Source: an uncultured Candidatus Cenarchaeum sp.
Lineage (GTDB): Archaea; Thermoproteota; Nitrososphaeria; Nitrososphaerales; Nitrosopumilaceae
DNA length: 64,000 bases
Reading direction: 5' to 3'
Assembly (NCBI GenBank): GCA_958295735.1
Contig: OY282369.1
Location: 1,286,161 to 1,350,160 of the forward strand
A program made the position numbers and the translations under genes. Positions within the stretch are counted from its first letter, which is position 1. The number at the start of each line of letters is the position of its first letter. This document shows, one piece after another, positions 1 through 8,379 of the stretch. The notes beneath the pieces were generated by a model. That model worked only from the letters and a program-made list of their open reading frames with translations. It was not told the DNA's origin and searched no databases.

Positions 1-1723
1 CGAGTTTTATCTTTTCCCTCATCTCGTTCCAGTCGAACTTCGTCCTCTTTATCAGGCTGCCGATCACGGCTATAGCGCCGCCCGTGAGTATCCCCGCAAT
101 GTTCCCGAACAGCATGGAATAGTTGTTGCCCAGGCTGGCCAGCGAGACCTCGCCGCCGAACTCGGGCAACGATGCGGCAACGCCCACCCACGTGCCGAGC
201 GCGACGAACAGCCCGGCTATGGCGCCGAACGTGGCGGCGTACTTGTCCGTCCACTTCCACGTTATGGTGAGGGCTATCGGTATCACGGCGGAGCCTATCA
301 GCACGCCCATGGCCAGGTACACGAACCCCAGGCTCAGGCCCATGCTGAGCAGGATGACGGCGAGCCCCCCCATGCCCAGCCCGAACCCGACTATCGTGGC
401 GCGGGAGACCTTCAGCAGCTTCTTCCCCGACGCGTCGGGGTTCTTGTACGTCCTGTACACGTCGTACGTCACCAGCGAGGAGACCGCTATGAGCTCGGCC
501 GAGCCGGCCGACGTGACCGCCATGAACAGCATCGTGAGCACCAGCACGGCGCCGATCTCCCCCATCAGCACGGACGCGGCGGCGGGCACCGTAAGGCCGA
601 GCTGGACCTGCTCCGGGGTCAGGTCCACCCCCAGCGCCACGGCCGTGAGCCCCATCGTGGTGGCCAGCGTGAACGGTATGGCGAACCAGCACGCGCCGCC
701 GAGGAGGAAGCCCTTCACGGTCGACTGGGGCCGGGCCGCGATGGCCCTCTGCCAGTAGGCCTGGTCCACGAATACCGTCCCGAAGTTGCCCACTATGTTG
801 ATGATGCCGAATATGAGGCCCCCCACCGATGCCATCGTGAGGTACATTCCGGCCGCGTTGCCCTCCACGGGGTTGAGGCGGGCCGCCTCGACGAGCTTTT
901 CGTACATGCCCTCCACGCCGCCCGTTATGGGGCTGACAAAGTACACGGTGGCCACGAACGTGAGGATCACGGCGAATATGATTATCGTGTGCATGTAGTC
1001 CGCCACGAACGTGGCCTTCAGCCCCCCGACCAGCGTGTATATCATCACGCCTATGGGTATGAGGAACGCGGCCAGCGATATGTCCATGCCGGTCAGGCCG
1101 TTGACCACGGCGGCGCCGCCCAAGAGCAGCATCGCGGTGACTATCATGTTGGTCATCAGGGCGAACACCAGGAACACGCGGTGGGCCCCGTCGCCGTACC
1201 TGGCGCGTATTATCTCCAGGAACGTGTGCGCGTTGGGGGCCTTCCTCTTCAGCTCGATGGCCAGTATGCCGAACAGCAGCACCTGTATGGACGCGCCCGC
1301 CGCGTACCAGAACGGGCCGCTGATCCCGTACTGGTATGCCACCGTGGACGACTGGAGCAGCGTGGCGGCCCACGTCCAGGCCGAGACGATGGCTGCCGCC
1401 GTCAGGCCGGTCTTGATGACCCGCCCGGCCGTGTTGAACCATTCCGAGGTCTGCGAGACCCCGAGGTACCTCTCCTCTATCTTGGTCTCCACCGTTATGA
1501 CTATGGCGAATACGGCGCCGAGCCCCACGACGATGAACCATCCCCAGCTCTCGTCCAGGACCTCCCCGATGGCGAACCCCTCGGATATTGCGCCGGCGGC
1601 CCAGGCATCCTGCGGCGCGGCCCCCGCCACGGACGCAACGGCCGCTACCGCGGCGACTGCGGCCAGCATGCGGCCGGAACCCCCCCATCCGGGGCTCGCG
1701 CGGCCGGTGCGTGGACGAGTCAT
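1..1723 (-). CDS. Sodium:solute symporter (SSS family), probable urea transporter, partial
   Basis: This multi-pass permease runs off the left edge of the window, so only about 574 N-terminal codons are visible. From ATG 1723 it reads a Gly/Ser-rich lead, then an Ala-rich hydrophobic segment that looks like a signal peptide or first helix (around residues 19-43), then SSS membrane segments. These include TSEWFNTAGR, VSAWTWAATLLQSST and NIVGNFGTVFVDQAYWQRA, which closely match the second transporter at 9341-11617. A second Met at 1669 is an alternative start. A TATA-like GTATTTAAAGC lies near 1770-1781. SSS proteins with these motifs (DUR3-like) import urea with sodium, and the adjacent urease genes support urea as substrate; that assignment is inference. 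Whether it carries a C-terminal stress domain like its paralogue cannot be seen. Confidence 0.9.
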   Translation of the reverse strand, partial: MTRPRTGRASPGWGGSGRMLAAVAAVAAVASVAGAAPQDAWAAGAISEGFAIGEVLDESWGWFIVVGLGAVFAIVITVETKIEERYLGVSQTSEWFNTAGRVIKTGLTAAAIVSAWTWAATLLQSSTVAYQYGISGPFWYAAGASIQVLLFGILAIELKRKAPNAHTFLEIIRARYGDGAHRVFLVFALMTNMIVTAMLLLGGAAVVNGLTGMDISLAAFLIPIGVMIYTLVGGLKATFVADYMHTIIIFAVILTFVATVYFVSPITGGVEGMYEKLVEAARLNPVEGNAAGMYLTMASVGGLIFGIINIVGNFGTVFVDQAYWQRAIAARPQSTVKGFLLGGACWFAIPFTLATTMGLTAVALGVDLTPEQVQLGLTVPAAASVLMGEIGAVLVLTMLFMAVTSAGSAELIAVSSLVTYDVYRTYKNPDASGKKLLKVSRATIVGFGLGMGGLAVILLSMGLSLGFVYLAMGVLIGSAVIPIALTITWKWTDKYAATFGAIAGLFVALGTWVGVAASLPEFGGEVSLASLGNNYSMLFGNIAGILTGGAIAVIGSLIKRTKFDWNEMREKIKL

Positions 1724-2145
1724 ACGCCGGGCAACGAATCGCGGCGTACTTTTCGGTTGAAGCGGGCGGCGCTTTAAATACGCCTAGCCGGCGTCGGCGG
1801 ATTCGGGGGCAGCCTAGCCGGCGTCGGCGGGTTCGGGAGGGGGCGCCGGCGCGGGATTGTTTGTTAATGTCGGCCCGGCAGGCCGCGGGGCGGCCTAGCC
1901 GGCGCCGGCGCGGCGCGCGGCCCCGCGCCCGGCGGCCGCGGGCGCGAAAACGCCCCCGCGGATGCGGGCTCGCGCCTCGTATGGGAGCGGGGGGGCCGCG
2001 CGGGGGGCCGCGGGGTTTGTCTGTTAATGTCGACCCCCCACGGGCGCGCCGGCGGGGGCTCGTCTGTTAATGTCAGCCCAATCCGGCCGGGAGGGGGGGG
2101 GGCGGGGGCTCGTCTGTTAATGTCGTCCCCGCCCGGCGGGGCCGC
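1724..2145. repeat. Intergenic region with four TGTTAATGTC motifs and CCTAGCCGGCG repeats
   Basis: No gene is visible between the transporter start and the ureC stop. TGTTAATGTC occurs four times on the plus strand (from 1862, 2022, 2065 and near 2115). The last two lie inside a 24-bp direct repeat that begins GGCGGGGGCTCGTCTG. The reverse complement of the motif recurs at 43924-43935. CCTAGCCGGCG occurs at about 1782, 1813 and 1894. A degenerate copy of the dispersed ~90-bp repeat family A (GAAAACGCCCCCGCGGATG) lies around 1945-2000. Confidence 0.6.
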
Positions 2146-3858
2146 CTAGTACAGGTTGTACAGCCTGGCCAGCGAGACCCGCTCGGCGGGGGCCACCGTG
2201 GCCACCTTGCCGTCGGCCTTGACCTCGTACGTCTCCGGGTTGATCTCCATCTTCGGCGTCAGGTCGTTGTGTATCATGTCCTTCTTTCCTATGCGGCGGC
2301 AGTTCTCCACGGGCAGGAGCCTCTTGCCCGCGCCGGCCTTGGACTCGATGCCCGACTCTATGGCCAGCTTTGAGGTGAAGGTCACCGAGGTGGAGCGCCG
2401 CGCCGCGCCCAGCGCGCCGAACATGGGCCTGTGGTAGACGGGCTCGGCGGTCGGTATCGACGCGTTGGGGTCTCCCATCAGCGCGCACGCGACGAACCCT
2501 CCCTTGACCACCATCTTGGGCCGCACCCCGAAGAACTGCGGCGTCCACACCGCGATGTCGGCCATCAGCCCCGGCGCGAGCGAGCCCACGTACCCCGATA
2601 TGCCGTGCGTTATGGCCGGGTTTATCGTTATCTTGGCCAGGTACCGCTTGGCGCGCAGGTTGTCGTTGGGGCCCGCCTCGCCGGCCAGCCTCCCGGCCAT
2701 CCTCTTCATCTTGTCGGCGGTCTGCCAGTTGCGCACCGTCACCTCGCCCACCCTGCCCATGGCCTGGCTGTCGGACGCCATCATGCTCAGCGCGCCCATG
2801 TCGTGCAGGACGTCCTCGGCCGCTATGGTCTCGGCCCGTATGCGGGACTCGGCGAACGAGACGTCCTCCGGGATGGACGGGCTGAGGTGGTGGCAGACCA
2901 TCATCATGTCCAGGTGCTCCTCCAGCGTGTTGACCGTGAACGGCCGCGTCGGGTTGGTGGACGACGGCAGCACGTTGGCCTCGCCGGCCACCATCATTAT
3001 GTCCGGGGCGTGGCCGCCCCCGGCGCCCTCCGTGTGGTACGTGTGGATGGCCCTGCCGGCGATGGCCCGCAGCGTGTCGTCCACGAACCCGCACTCGTTG
3101 AGGGTGTCCGTGTGTATGGCCACCTGCGTGTCCGTCGCGTCCGCGACGCGCAGCGCCGCGTCTATGGTGGCCGGGGTGGTCCCCCAGTCCTCGTGCAGCT
3201 TCAGCCCGCAGGCGCCGGCGGCCACCTGCTCGTACAGCGGGCCCTCCTGCGAGTCGTTGCCCTTGCACAGGAACCCGGTGTTGACCGGGAGCTCCTCGGC
3301 CGCCTCGATCATCCTGCGGATGTTCCACTCGCCCGGCGTGCAGGTGGTGGCGCGGGTGCCGTCGGCCGGGCCCGTGCCGCCGCCGATCATCGTGGTGGTC
3401 CCGCTCCGGATGGCCTCCTCGGCCTGCTGCGGGGAGATGAAGTGGACGTGCGAGTCGATTGTCCCCGGCGTGCATATGGTGTGCTCGCCCGCGATCACCT
3501 CGGTGCTCGACGAGACGGTCATGGTGATGCCGTCCATCACGTCCGGGTTTCCCGCGTTGCCCACCCCCGCTATGAGCCCGTCCTTTATCCCGATGTCCGC
3601 CTTTACTATGCCCGCCACGGGATCCATCACCACCGCGTTCGTTATCACCAGGTCGAGTGAGCCGGAGCGCGGCACGCCGCCGGCCTGGCCCATCCCGTCC
3701 CTGGCGCTCTTGCCGCCGCCGAAGACCACCTCGTCGCCGTGCGATATGAGGTCCCTCTCCACCTGCACCACCAAGTCGGTGTCGCCCAGCCGGATGCGGT
3801 CGCCCTCCGTCGGCCCGTACAGGTCGACGTACCGCCCGCGCGGTATGGAAAGGGTCAG
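2146..3858 (-). CDS. ureC: Urease alpha (catalytic) subunit UreC
   Basis: Catalytic subunit of the nickel enzyme that hydrolyses urea to ammonia and carbamate in the cytoplasm. All active-site elements are present (numbering from 3858): metal-binding H137/H139 in GTIDSHVHF, carbamylated K220 in [10 protein letters not shown]249, H275, the mobile flap C322-H323, and D363. No ATG, GTG or TTG gives a full-length protein. The first such codon (TTG 3774) would delete the conserved [18 protein letters not shown] region. A CTG at 3858-3856 overlaps the ureB TGA as CTGA, mirroring the ATGA/GTGA overlaps elsewhere in this locus, and gives exactly 570 residues, the normal family length. I therefore propose CTG initiation by translational coupling. 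Last gene of ureABC. Confidence 0.95.
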   Translation of the reverse strand: MTLSIPRGRYVDLYGPTEGDRIRLGDTDLVVQVERDLISHGDEVVFGGGKSARDGMGQAGGVPRSGSLDLVITNAVVMDPVAGIVKADIGIKDGLIAGVGNAGNPDVMDGITMTVSSSTEVIAGEHTICTPGTIDSHVHFISPQQAEEAIRSGTTTMIGGGTGPADGTRATTCTPGEWNIRRMIEAAEELPVNTGFLCKGNDSQEGPLYEQVAAGACGLKLHEDWGTTPATIDAALRVADATDTQVAIHTDTLNECGFVDDTLRAIAGRAIHTYHTEGAGGGHAPDIMMVAGEANVLPSSTNPTRPFTVNTLEEHLDMMMVCHHLSPSIPEDVSFAESRIRAETIAAEDVLHDMGALSMMASDSQAMGRVGEVTVRNWQTADKMKRMAGRLAGEAGPNDNLRAKRYLAKITINPAITHGISGYVGSLAPGLMADIAVWTPQFFGVRPKMVVKGGFVACALMGDPNASIPTAEPVYHRPMFGALGAARRSTSVTFTSKLAIESGIESKAGAGKRLLPVENCRRIGKKDMIHNDLTPKMEINPETYEVKADGKVATVAPAERVSLARLYNLY

Positions 3859-4229
3859 GGGCCGGCCCCCGCGAACCCGGCGTCCCGGGCCTTCCGCAGC
3901 GCCCCCTCCAGCCCCCCCTCCAGCGGGCCGTCCACCAGGCCGGAAAAGCCGCGCACTATGCGCCTGCCGCCGTACTCCACGAGCTCGACCTCCCTCGTGT
4001 CGCCCGGCTCGAACCGCACCGACGTCCCCGCCGGGACGTTCAGGCGGAACCCGTACGCCTCCCTCCGCGGGAACGACAGCGCCCTGTTCACCTCGAAAAA
4101 GTGCGCGTGCGAGCCGACCTGCACCGGCCGGTCGCCCGTGTTGGCCACCGTGACCCTGGCCGTCCGCCTGCCCGCATTGGCCCGCACGTCCCCGCCGGCC
4201 ACAAAGTACTCGCCCGGCTTCACGCGCAT
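3855..4229 (-). CDS. ureB: Urease beta subunit UreB
   Basis: A 124-residue beta subunit of the heterotrimeric urease, starting at ATG 4229 ([20 protein letters not shown]). The family core [20 protein letters not shown] is followed by the [20 protein letters not shown] segment, typical of UreB. Its ATG overlaps the ureA stop as ATGA and its own TGA overlaps the proposed CTG start of ureC. The three structural genes are therefore tightly coupled. Confidence 0.95.
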   Translation of the reverse strand: MRVKPGEYFVAGGDVRANAGRRTARVTVANTGDRPVQVGSHAHFFEVNRALSFPRREAYGFRLNVPAGTSVRFEPGDTREVELVEYGGRRIVRGFSGLVDGPLEGGLEGALRKARDAGFAGAGP

Positions 4230-4531
4230 CACACTATCGGGTCGTGGACGGTCACCAGCTTTGTGCCGTCCTCGAACGTCGCCTCCACCTGGACGGAGGA
4301 GACCAGATCGGCCACCCCCGGTAGCACGTCGTCCCCGGACAGCACGCGCCTGCCGGAGCCGGCCAGCTCCGAGACGGACCTGCCGTCGCGCGCCCCCTCC
4401 AGTACGTGGTCGGCTATGAGCGCGACGGCCTCCGGGTGGTTGAGCTTGAGCCCCCTCCCCTTCCTGCGCCTGGCCAGCTGCGCCGCCAGGAACACGTGGA
4501 GTTTTTCCGCGTCGCGCGGGGTGAACGACAC
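4229..4531 (-). CDS. ureA: Urease gamma subunit UreA
   Basis: A 100-residue gamma subunit ([20 protein letters not shown], then [20 protein letters not shown]), the canonical length for UreA. The GTG at 4531 is chosen because a TATA box (TATATAA, 4554-4560) lies 23-29 bp upstream, suggesting a leaderless message. It is the first gene of ureABC. The IS66-type element is inserted 37 bp beyond this TATA box, so the core promoter is intact but its upstream region has been replaced. Confidence 0.95.
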   Translation of the reverse strand: MSFTPRDAEKLHVFLAAQLARRRKGRGLKLNHPEAVALIADHVLEGARDGRSVSELAGSGRRVLSGDDVLPGVADLVSSVQVEATFEDGTKLVTVHDPIV

Positions 4532-4551
4532 GGGACCCCTCCGCCCCGCGG

Positions 4552-4561
4552 CGTATATAAC
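4552..4561 (-). promoter_or_regulatory. TATA box of ureABC
   Basis: TTATATAC on the minus strand sits 23-29 bp upstream of the ureA GTG. If the IS element and one target copy (4597-6493) are removed, this box lies only about 50 bp from the opposing ureE TATA box. The ancestral layout was thus a compact bidirectional urease promoter. Confidence 0.7.
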
Positions 4562-4596
4562 GATTGGATCGGGGCCCGGCCGTTCCCGCGGCGCGG

Positions 4597-6483
4597 TATG
4601 AGGTCAGCACCCCCCCCCCCCGCCGGCCGCGGTGCCCCGCGCCCAAGCCGGCCCGGGGCGGGGAGCCTCCCCGCCGCCGGCGTCCCGCGATCAACTAGCT
4701 AGAGAGGCATGTACTAGAGACAGCTCGGGGCGGGGAGCCCCCCCCCCCGCCGCCGGCGTTTGCCGCGGGAAGCGCATCCCCGATCCCGCGTGAGGCCGGC
4801 CCGGGGCGGGGAGCCTTTCCGCCGCCGGCGTCGGTCCCGCGCCGGCCGCGGCGCTGCGCGCTAGACCAGTTTTGCCACTTCTTCGGCCACGCCCTTGCCG
4901 TGCGCCCTCCAGGTCAGGACGCACGTCACGAAGTTGGACATGCGCCTCATGGCCGCGGAGCCGCCCTTGATCTGCCCGCTTATCTTGCGGAACACCACGG
5001 CGTAGCGCAGGGCGCGCTCCGAGGAGTTGTTGGTAGGCTCCGCCTCCGGGTACTCCAGGAACGTGAACAGGATCGGTATGGCCCTCTCGATCCTGGCGAC
5101 GAGTTTTTCCAGCCGCTCGTCGCCCGATCCCCTGTACCGGTCCAGCATGCATCCCAGCGCCACCTCCGCGGCCCGGCGCAGCCTGGCCGACGGCGCCCCG
5201 CCGTCGCGCAGCAGGATGGACTCCACGTACGCGCGCAGCAGGTCCTCGGCCAGGAGGCGCGCGTCCGGATGCGCCCCGTCCGCGTCCGCGACGTGCACGG
5301 CGTTGCGCAGCTCGTGTGACCAGCAGTCCTGGTGCTTTCCTCCCGGATCGAACACCTTGTACGGGCGGTGGCCGTCCGTGGTCACGCATCCCCCGTACCC
5401 GTCCATGTGCGCGTCGATCACCTCGCTGCCCCTGCTCCTGTTGTACACGATGAACACGTTGGGGCCCGACTGGATGACGTGGATCCAGCCCCGGATCCCG
5501 TCCAGCGACATGCCCGACTCGTCGATTCCCGCCGACGGCGAGGCGTAGATCTTGTCCATCACGCCCTTCGCCTCCCGTTCCATGGCGTCCCCGACCCTCG
5601 CGAGCATGTTGATCACCGTGGATTTGGTCACGTGGCAGCCGAACAGCGAGTTCGAGGCCCTCGCGACGCCGTCGTACGGCACCCGATGCGACCGCAGCTC
5701 CGCCACGGCGCCGATCAGGTTCCTGCCGAACGAGCCCTTCTTGGGCAGGCCGCTCTCCGCCTCGAACGTCTTGCCGCACTTTCTGCACTGCGCCGTGTCT
5801 ATGTGGTGGCGCGTCTCGATCGCCACGACGGGCGGTATGTCCGTGATGTCCCGGGTCCTGGTGCAGCCCGGCGCCGCGGGCTGCCCGCAGCATACGGGCG
5901 GGCCGCCCTCGAACGCGTGGTGCTCGGAGCGCGCCGGGTCGTGCCTTCGCGCCGTTCCCTTGTGGCCCTTCCTGCCCCCCGGCTTCTTCCGTTCCGGCCC
6001 GTCGCCGCTCTTGCGGGCGACGTTCTTTTTCTTCTTCAGTTTCTTCCACACCAGCGAGTTGGCCGAGGGCGGCGAGTTGACGTTCTCGTAGTACGACATC
6101 CTGTGGGCCATCGCATCGACGAGCTTCCTGAGGGAGTCGTGCGCGCGGGCAAGCTCGTCGCGCTCGGATCTCACCTCGTCAAACTTGGATCTCAACTCGT
6201 CCATGGCGAGGCGGCCCGCCTCCAGCTCCAGCTCCAGTTCCCTGTACGTCTTGCGCCTGCCCATGCCGTACGGTCTACGGCTATGCATAACAGCGGTCGA
6301 ATTGCGACTTTTCACAAAAAGGTGAAGATCTGCCAACCTCGCGCGGCGGCAAAGCCGGCCCGGGCGCGGGGCGCCGCGGCCGGCGCGGGACCGACGCCGG
6401 CGCGGGGGGAGGGGGCTCCCCGCCCGGGCCGGCCCGGGCGCGGGGCGCCGCGGCCGGCGCGGGGGGGGGGTGCTGACCTCATA
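4597..6483 (-). mobile_element. IS66-type insertion element inserted in the urease promoter region
   Basis: The element is bounded by long imperfect terminal inverted repeats of roughly 95 bp that begin TATGAGGTCAGCACCCCC at both ends. It is flanked by an identical 10-bp direct repeat, CGCGGCGCGG, at 4587-4596 and 6484-6493, read as the target-site duplication. It carries one gene, an IS66-family transposase (4861-6264). The ends contain GC-rich subrepeats: GGGGCGGGGAGCC near 4655, 4737 and 4803, and a 36-bp direct repeat at 6354 and 6428 that includes CGGGCGCGGGGCGCC. No IS66 accessory tnpA/tnpB genes are present. Known IS66 elements usually give 8-bp duplications, so 10 bp is noteworthy. 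Confidence 0.85.
4861..6264 (-). CDS. IS66-family transposase
   Basis: A 467-residue transposase. An N-terminal coiled-coil segment (residues ~10-70) precedes a Lys-rich linker and a Cys-rich zinc-binding region (CCGQPAAPGC ... CRKCGKTFEAE). A DDE catalytic domain follows, with Asp in GIDESGMSLDG, Asp in TTDGHRPYKVF and Glu in NNSSERALRYAVVFRK. The HQDCWSHELRNAVH and FVTCVLTWRAHGKG blocks are typical of IS66. ATG 6264 is chosen; ATG 6288 would add eight residues. The reading frame stays open far upstream, but that extension crosses the element end and is antisense to ureE and ureF. It looks intact, so the element may be recently active. Confidence 0.9.
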   Translation of the reverse strand: MGRRKTYRELELELEAGRLAMDELRSKFDEVRSERDELARAHDSLRKLVDAMAHRMSYYENVNSPPSANSLVWKKLKKKKNVARKSGDGPERKKPGGRKGHKGTARRHDPARSEHHAFEGGPPVCCGQPAAPGCTRTRDITDIPPVVAIETRHHIDTAQCRKCGKTFEAESGLPKKGSFGRNLIGAVAELRSHRVPYDGVARASNSLFGCHVTKSTVINMLARVGDAMEREAKGVMDKIYASPSAGIDESGMSLDGIRGWIHVIQSGPNVFIVYNRSRGSEVIDAHMDGYGGCVTTDGHRPYKVFDPGGKHQDCWSHELRNAVHVADADGAHPDARLLAEDLLRAYVESILLRDGGAPSARLRRAAEVALGCMLDRYRGSGDERLEKLVARIERAIPILFTFLEYPEAEPTNNSSERALRYAVVFRKISGQIKGGSAAMRRMSNFVTCVLTWRAHGKGVAEEVAKLV

Positions 6484-6501
6484 CGCGGCGCGGCAGGCAA
6501 C

Positions 6502-6510
6502 CCATATACG
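6502..6510 (+). promoter_or_regulatory. TATA box of ureEFGD
   Basis: CCATATACG lies 22-30 bp upstream of the ureE GTG (6532) and only about 10 bp beyond the right target-site copy of the IS element. The core promoter survives, but anything further upstream is now transposon sequence. Confidence 0.65.
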
Positions 6511-6531
6511 GCGCGCGGCCGGCATCCGCGC

Positions 6532-7017
6532 GTGCTCTTGATCACCGCGGTGGCCGGGAACCTCGCAGACGGGGGGGGAGCCGCGCCCCCCGCGGAGCGG
6601 ATCAGGATCCGCAGGGAGGACATGGCCAGGTCCAGGCTCCGCGCGTCCACCGACGGGGGGGCGGACGTGGGGCTGTCGCTGCCTCCCGGGACCGCGCTGC
6701 GGCACGGCGACCTGCTGGACGGGGGGGGCGGCAGGCGCATACTCGTGGAGCAGATCCCCGAAAAGATCGCCACCGCGAGGCTCAGGGGGAGGCCCGGCCC
6801 GGAGGCGCCGGTCCTCGTCGGGCACATAATAGGCAACAGGCACCGGCCCATATCCGTGGGCGCCGACGGCGCCGTCTCGTTCCCCATACAGGCGGACTCG
6901 GAGCTGGAGGTCTTCGGGAGGCTGCTCTCCGGCGTGGGCGGGGAGGGGGTCGACCTGTCGGCCGGCGAGGCCGTGTTCGTGCCGCACGGGGGGGCGGACG
7001 TGCGTGGGCACGGCTGA
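6532..7017 (+). CDS. ureE: Urease accessory protein UreE
   Basis: A 161-residue nickel metallochaperone that delivers Ni to the UreDFG-urease complex. The GTG at 6532 fits the TATA box at 6502-6510. The pattern of a beta-rich N-domain (IRIRREDMARSRLR, LPPGTALRHGDLL) and a C-domain with VLVGHIIGNRHRPI is typical of UreE, with the family GNRH motif near residue 104. The C-terminus ends VFVPHGGADVRGHG: it has scattered His but not the long poly-His tail of some bacterial UreE proteins. It overlaps ureF by 14 bp. Confidence 0.88.
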   Translation: MLLITAVAGNLADGGGAAPPAERIRIRREDMARSRLRASTDGGADVGLSLPPGTALRHGDLLDGGGGRRILVEQIPEKIATARLRGRPGPEAPVLVGHIIGNRHRPISVGADGAVSFPIQADSELEVFGRLLSGVGGEGVDLSAGEAVFVPHGGADVRGHG

Positions 7018-7714
7018 CGGGGCGGCGGGGCAGATGCTGGCCGCCATGCAGCTGTCCGACTCCATGTTCCCGGCGGGGCTGTTCGCCGCCTCCAACGGGC
7101 TGGAGTCGATGTTCCTCGGGGGGGAGGTCGCCGGCGCGCGCGGCCTGGAGGAGCTCAACCGCACGCTGATCGAGCGGCAGGCGGGCCCCCTCGACTGCGC
7201 GTTCGTGTCGGGGGCGCACGCGGCGGCGGCGGCGCGCGACGAGGGCGGGATAGCGCGCCTGGACGCCGCGTGCGCGGCTGCCAGGTGCGCCAGGGAGTCC
7301 AGGGAGGCGGCCGCCAGGTCCGGCGCGCAGCTCGCCCGGTGCGTGGCGGGCATGGCGGGGGGGGAGGGGGCCGTCCTGGAATGGTACCGCGGGAGCATCG
7401 ATTCCGGCGCGGCCGCCGGGATGTACCCCGTCTCGCTGGCCGTCTGCGCCGAGGCGCTCGGGCTGGCCGAGGAGCCGGCCATCATAGTGCTGCTGTACGG
7501 GTCGGTCGCGAGCAGCGTGGGGGCCGCGCTGCGCCTCGGGATGATCGACCACTTGGAGGGGCAGGAGATCATACACCGCCTCAAGCCCCTCGTGCTCAGG
7601 ACCGCCGCGGAGCGCCTGGGCCGGGGGGCGGAATGGGCGTGGCAGTTCGCCCCGCAGGCGGAGATAGCGCAGATGCGCCACGAGAGGGAGGGCGGGGGGA
7701 TGTTCGCCACGTGA
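7004..7714 (+). CDS. ureF: Urease accessory protein UreF
   Basis: A 236-residue all-alpha accessory protein that forms the UreD-UreF-UreG activation complex. The family signature QLSDSMFPAGLFAASNGLE appears near the N-terminus, and the C-terminal helices include HRLKPLVLRTAAERL. The GTG at 7004 overlaps ureE by 14 bp, and its TGA overlaps the GTG of ureG as GTGA, so translation is probably coupled. Confidence 0.92.
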   Translation: MGTADGAAGQMLAAMQLSDSMFPAGLFAASNGLESMFLGGEVAGARGLEELNRTLIERQAGPLDCAFVSGAHAAAAARDEGGIARLDAACAAARCARESREAAARSGAQLARCVAGMAGGEGAVLEWYRGSIDSGAAAGMYPVSLAVCAEALGLAEEPAIIVLLYGSVASSVGAALRLGMIDHLEGQEIIHRLKPLVLRTAAERLGRGAEWAWQFAPQAEIAQMRHEREGGGMFAT

Positions 7715-8379
7715 GCGGGGCGGGGGGGAGGCCGCCGCGGATCCCGAGGCTGGGGATAGGCGGGCCGGTAGGGTCGGGAAAGAGCGCGCTCATAGAGAGG
7801 GCCGTGCCCGTCCTGGCGGGGATGGGGTACAGGGTGGGCATAATCTCCAACGACGTGATATCGAGGGAGGATGCCGACCGCATGAGGGCCAGCCTGTCGG
7901 CGGCCCGCGGCCTCGTCCCCGAGGAGCTGGTCGTCGGCCTGGCCACGGGGGGCTGCCCGCACACGGCGGTCAGGGAGGATCCGTCCATGAACATCGCCGC
8001 GGTGGAGGAGATGGAGGGGACGCATCCGGAACTGGACATGGTCATAATAGAGAGCGGCGGGGACAACATCACCACCACGTTCAGCCCGCTGCTGGCGGAC
8101 TATTTCATATACGTCATAGACGTGGCCGGCGGGGACAAGTACCCGCGCAAGGGGGGCCTGGGCATACAGAGCTGCGACCTCCTGGTGATCAACAAGACCG
8201 ACCTGGCCCCGCACGTGGGGGCCGACCTGGGGGCGATGGAGCGCGACGCGGCCAAGTTGCGCGGCGGGAGGCCGCACGCGCTCACCAACTGCATGGCCGA
8301 CGAGGGCGTGGGGGCGGTCGCCGAGCACGTGGTGCGCGGCCTGCTGTTCGGGAGCGGCCCCAAGGCGGGGGCGGCGTGA
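7711..8379 (+). CDS. ureG: Urease accessory GTPase UreG
   Basis: A 222-residue SIMIBI-class GTPase that powers nickel insertion. The Walker A motif GPVGSGKSALIERAV, the metal-binding CPH motif in GGCPHTAVREDPSMN, the ESGGDN block and the guanine-specificity NKTD (VINKTDLAPHVG) are all present. The GTG start overlaps the ureF stop by 4 bp, and the stop overlaps the ureD GTG by 4 bp. Confidence 0.95.
   Translation: MSGAGGRPPRIPRLGIGGPVGSGKSALIERAVPVLAGMGYRVGIISNDVISREDADRMRASLSAARGLVPEELVVGLATGGCPHTAVREDPSMNIAAVEEMEGTHPELDMVIIESGGDNITTTFSPLLADYFIYVIDVAGGDKYPRKGGLGIQSCDLLVINKTDLAPHVGADLGAMERDAAKLRGGRPHALTNCMADEGVGAVAEHVVRGLLFGSGPKAGAA

Noticed and set aside
123-1760. Plus-strand frames across the first transporter
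   Set aside because: They are antisense to a continuous SSS reading frame with strong similarity to the second transporter in the window.
4861-8328. A 1155-codon minus-strand frame covering the transposase and beyond
   Set aside because: Only 4861-6264 has transposase content. The rest crosses the IS end and is antisense to ureE, ureF and ureG, which have clear family motifs. Open antisense frames are common in this GC-rich DNA.
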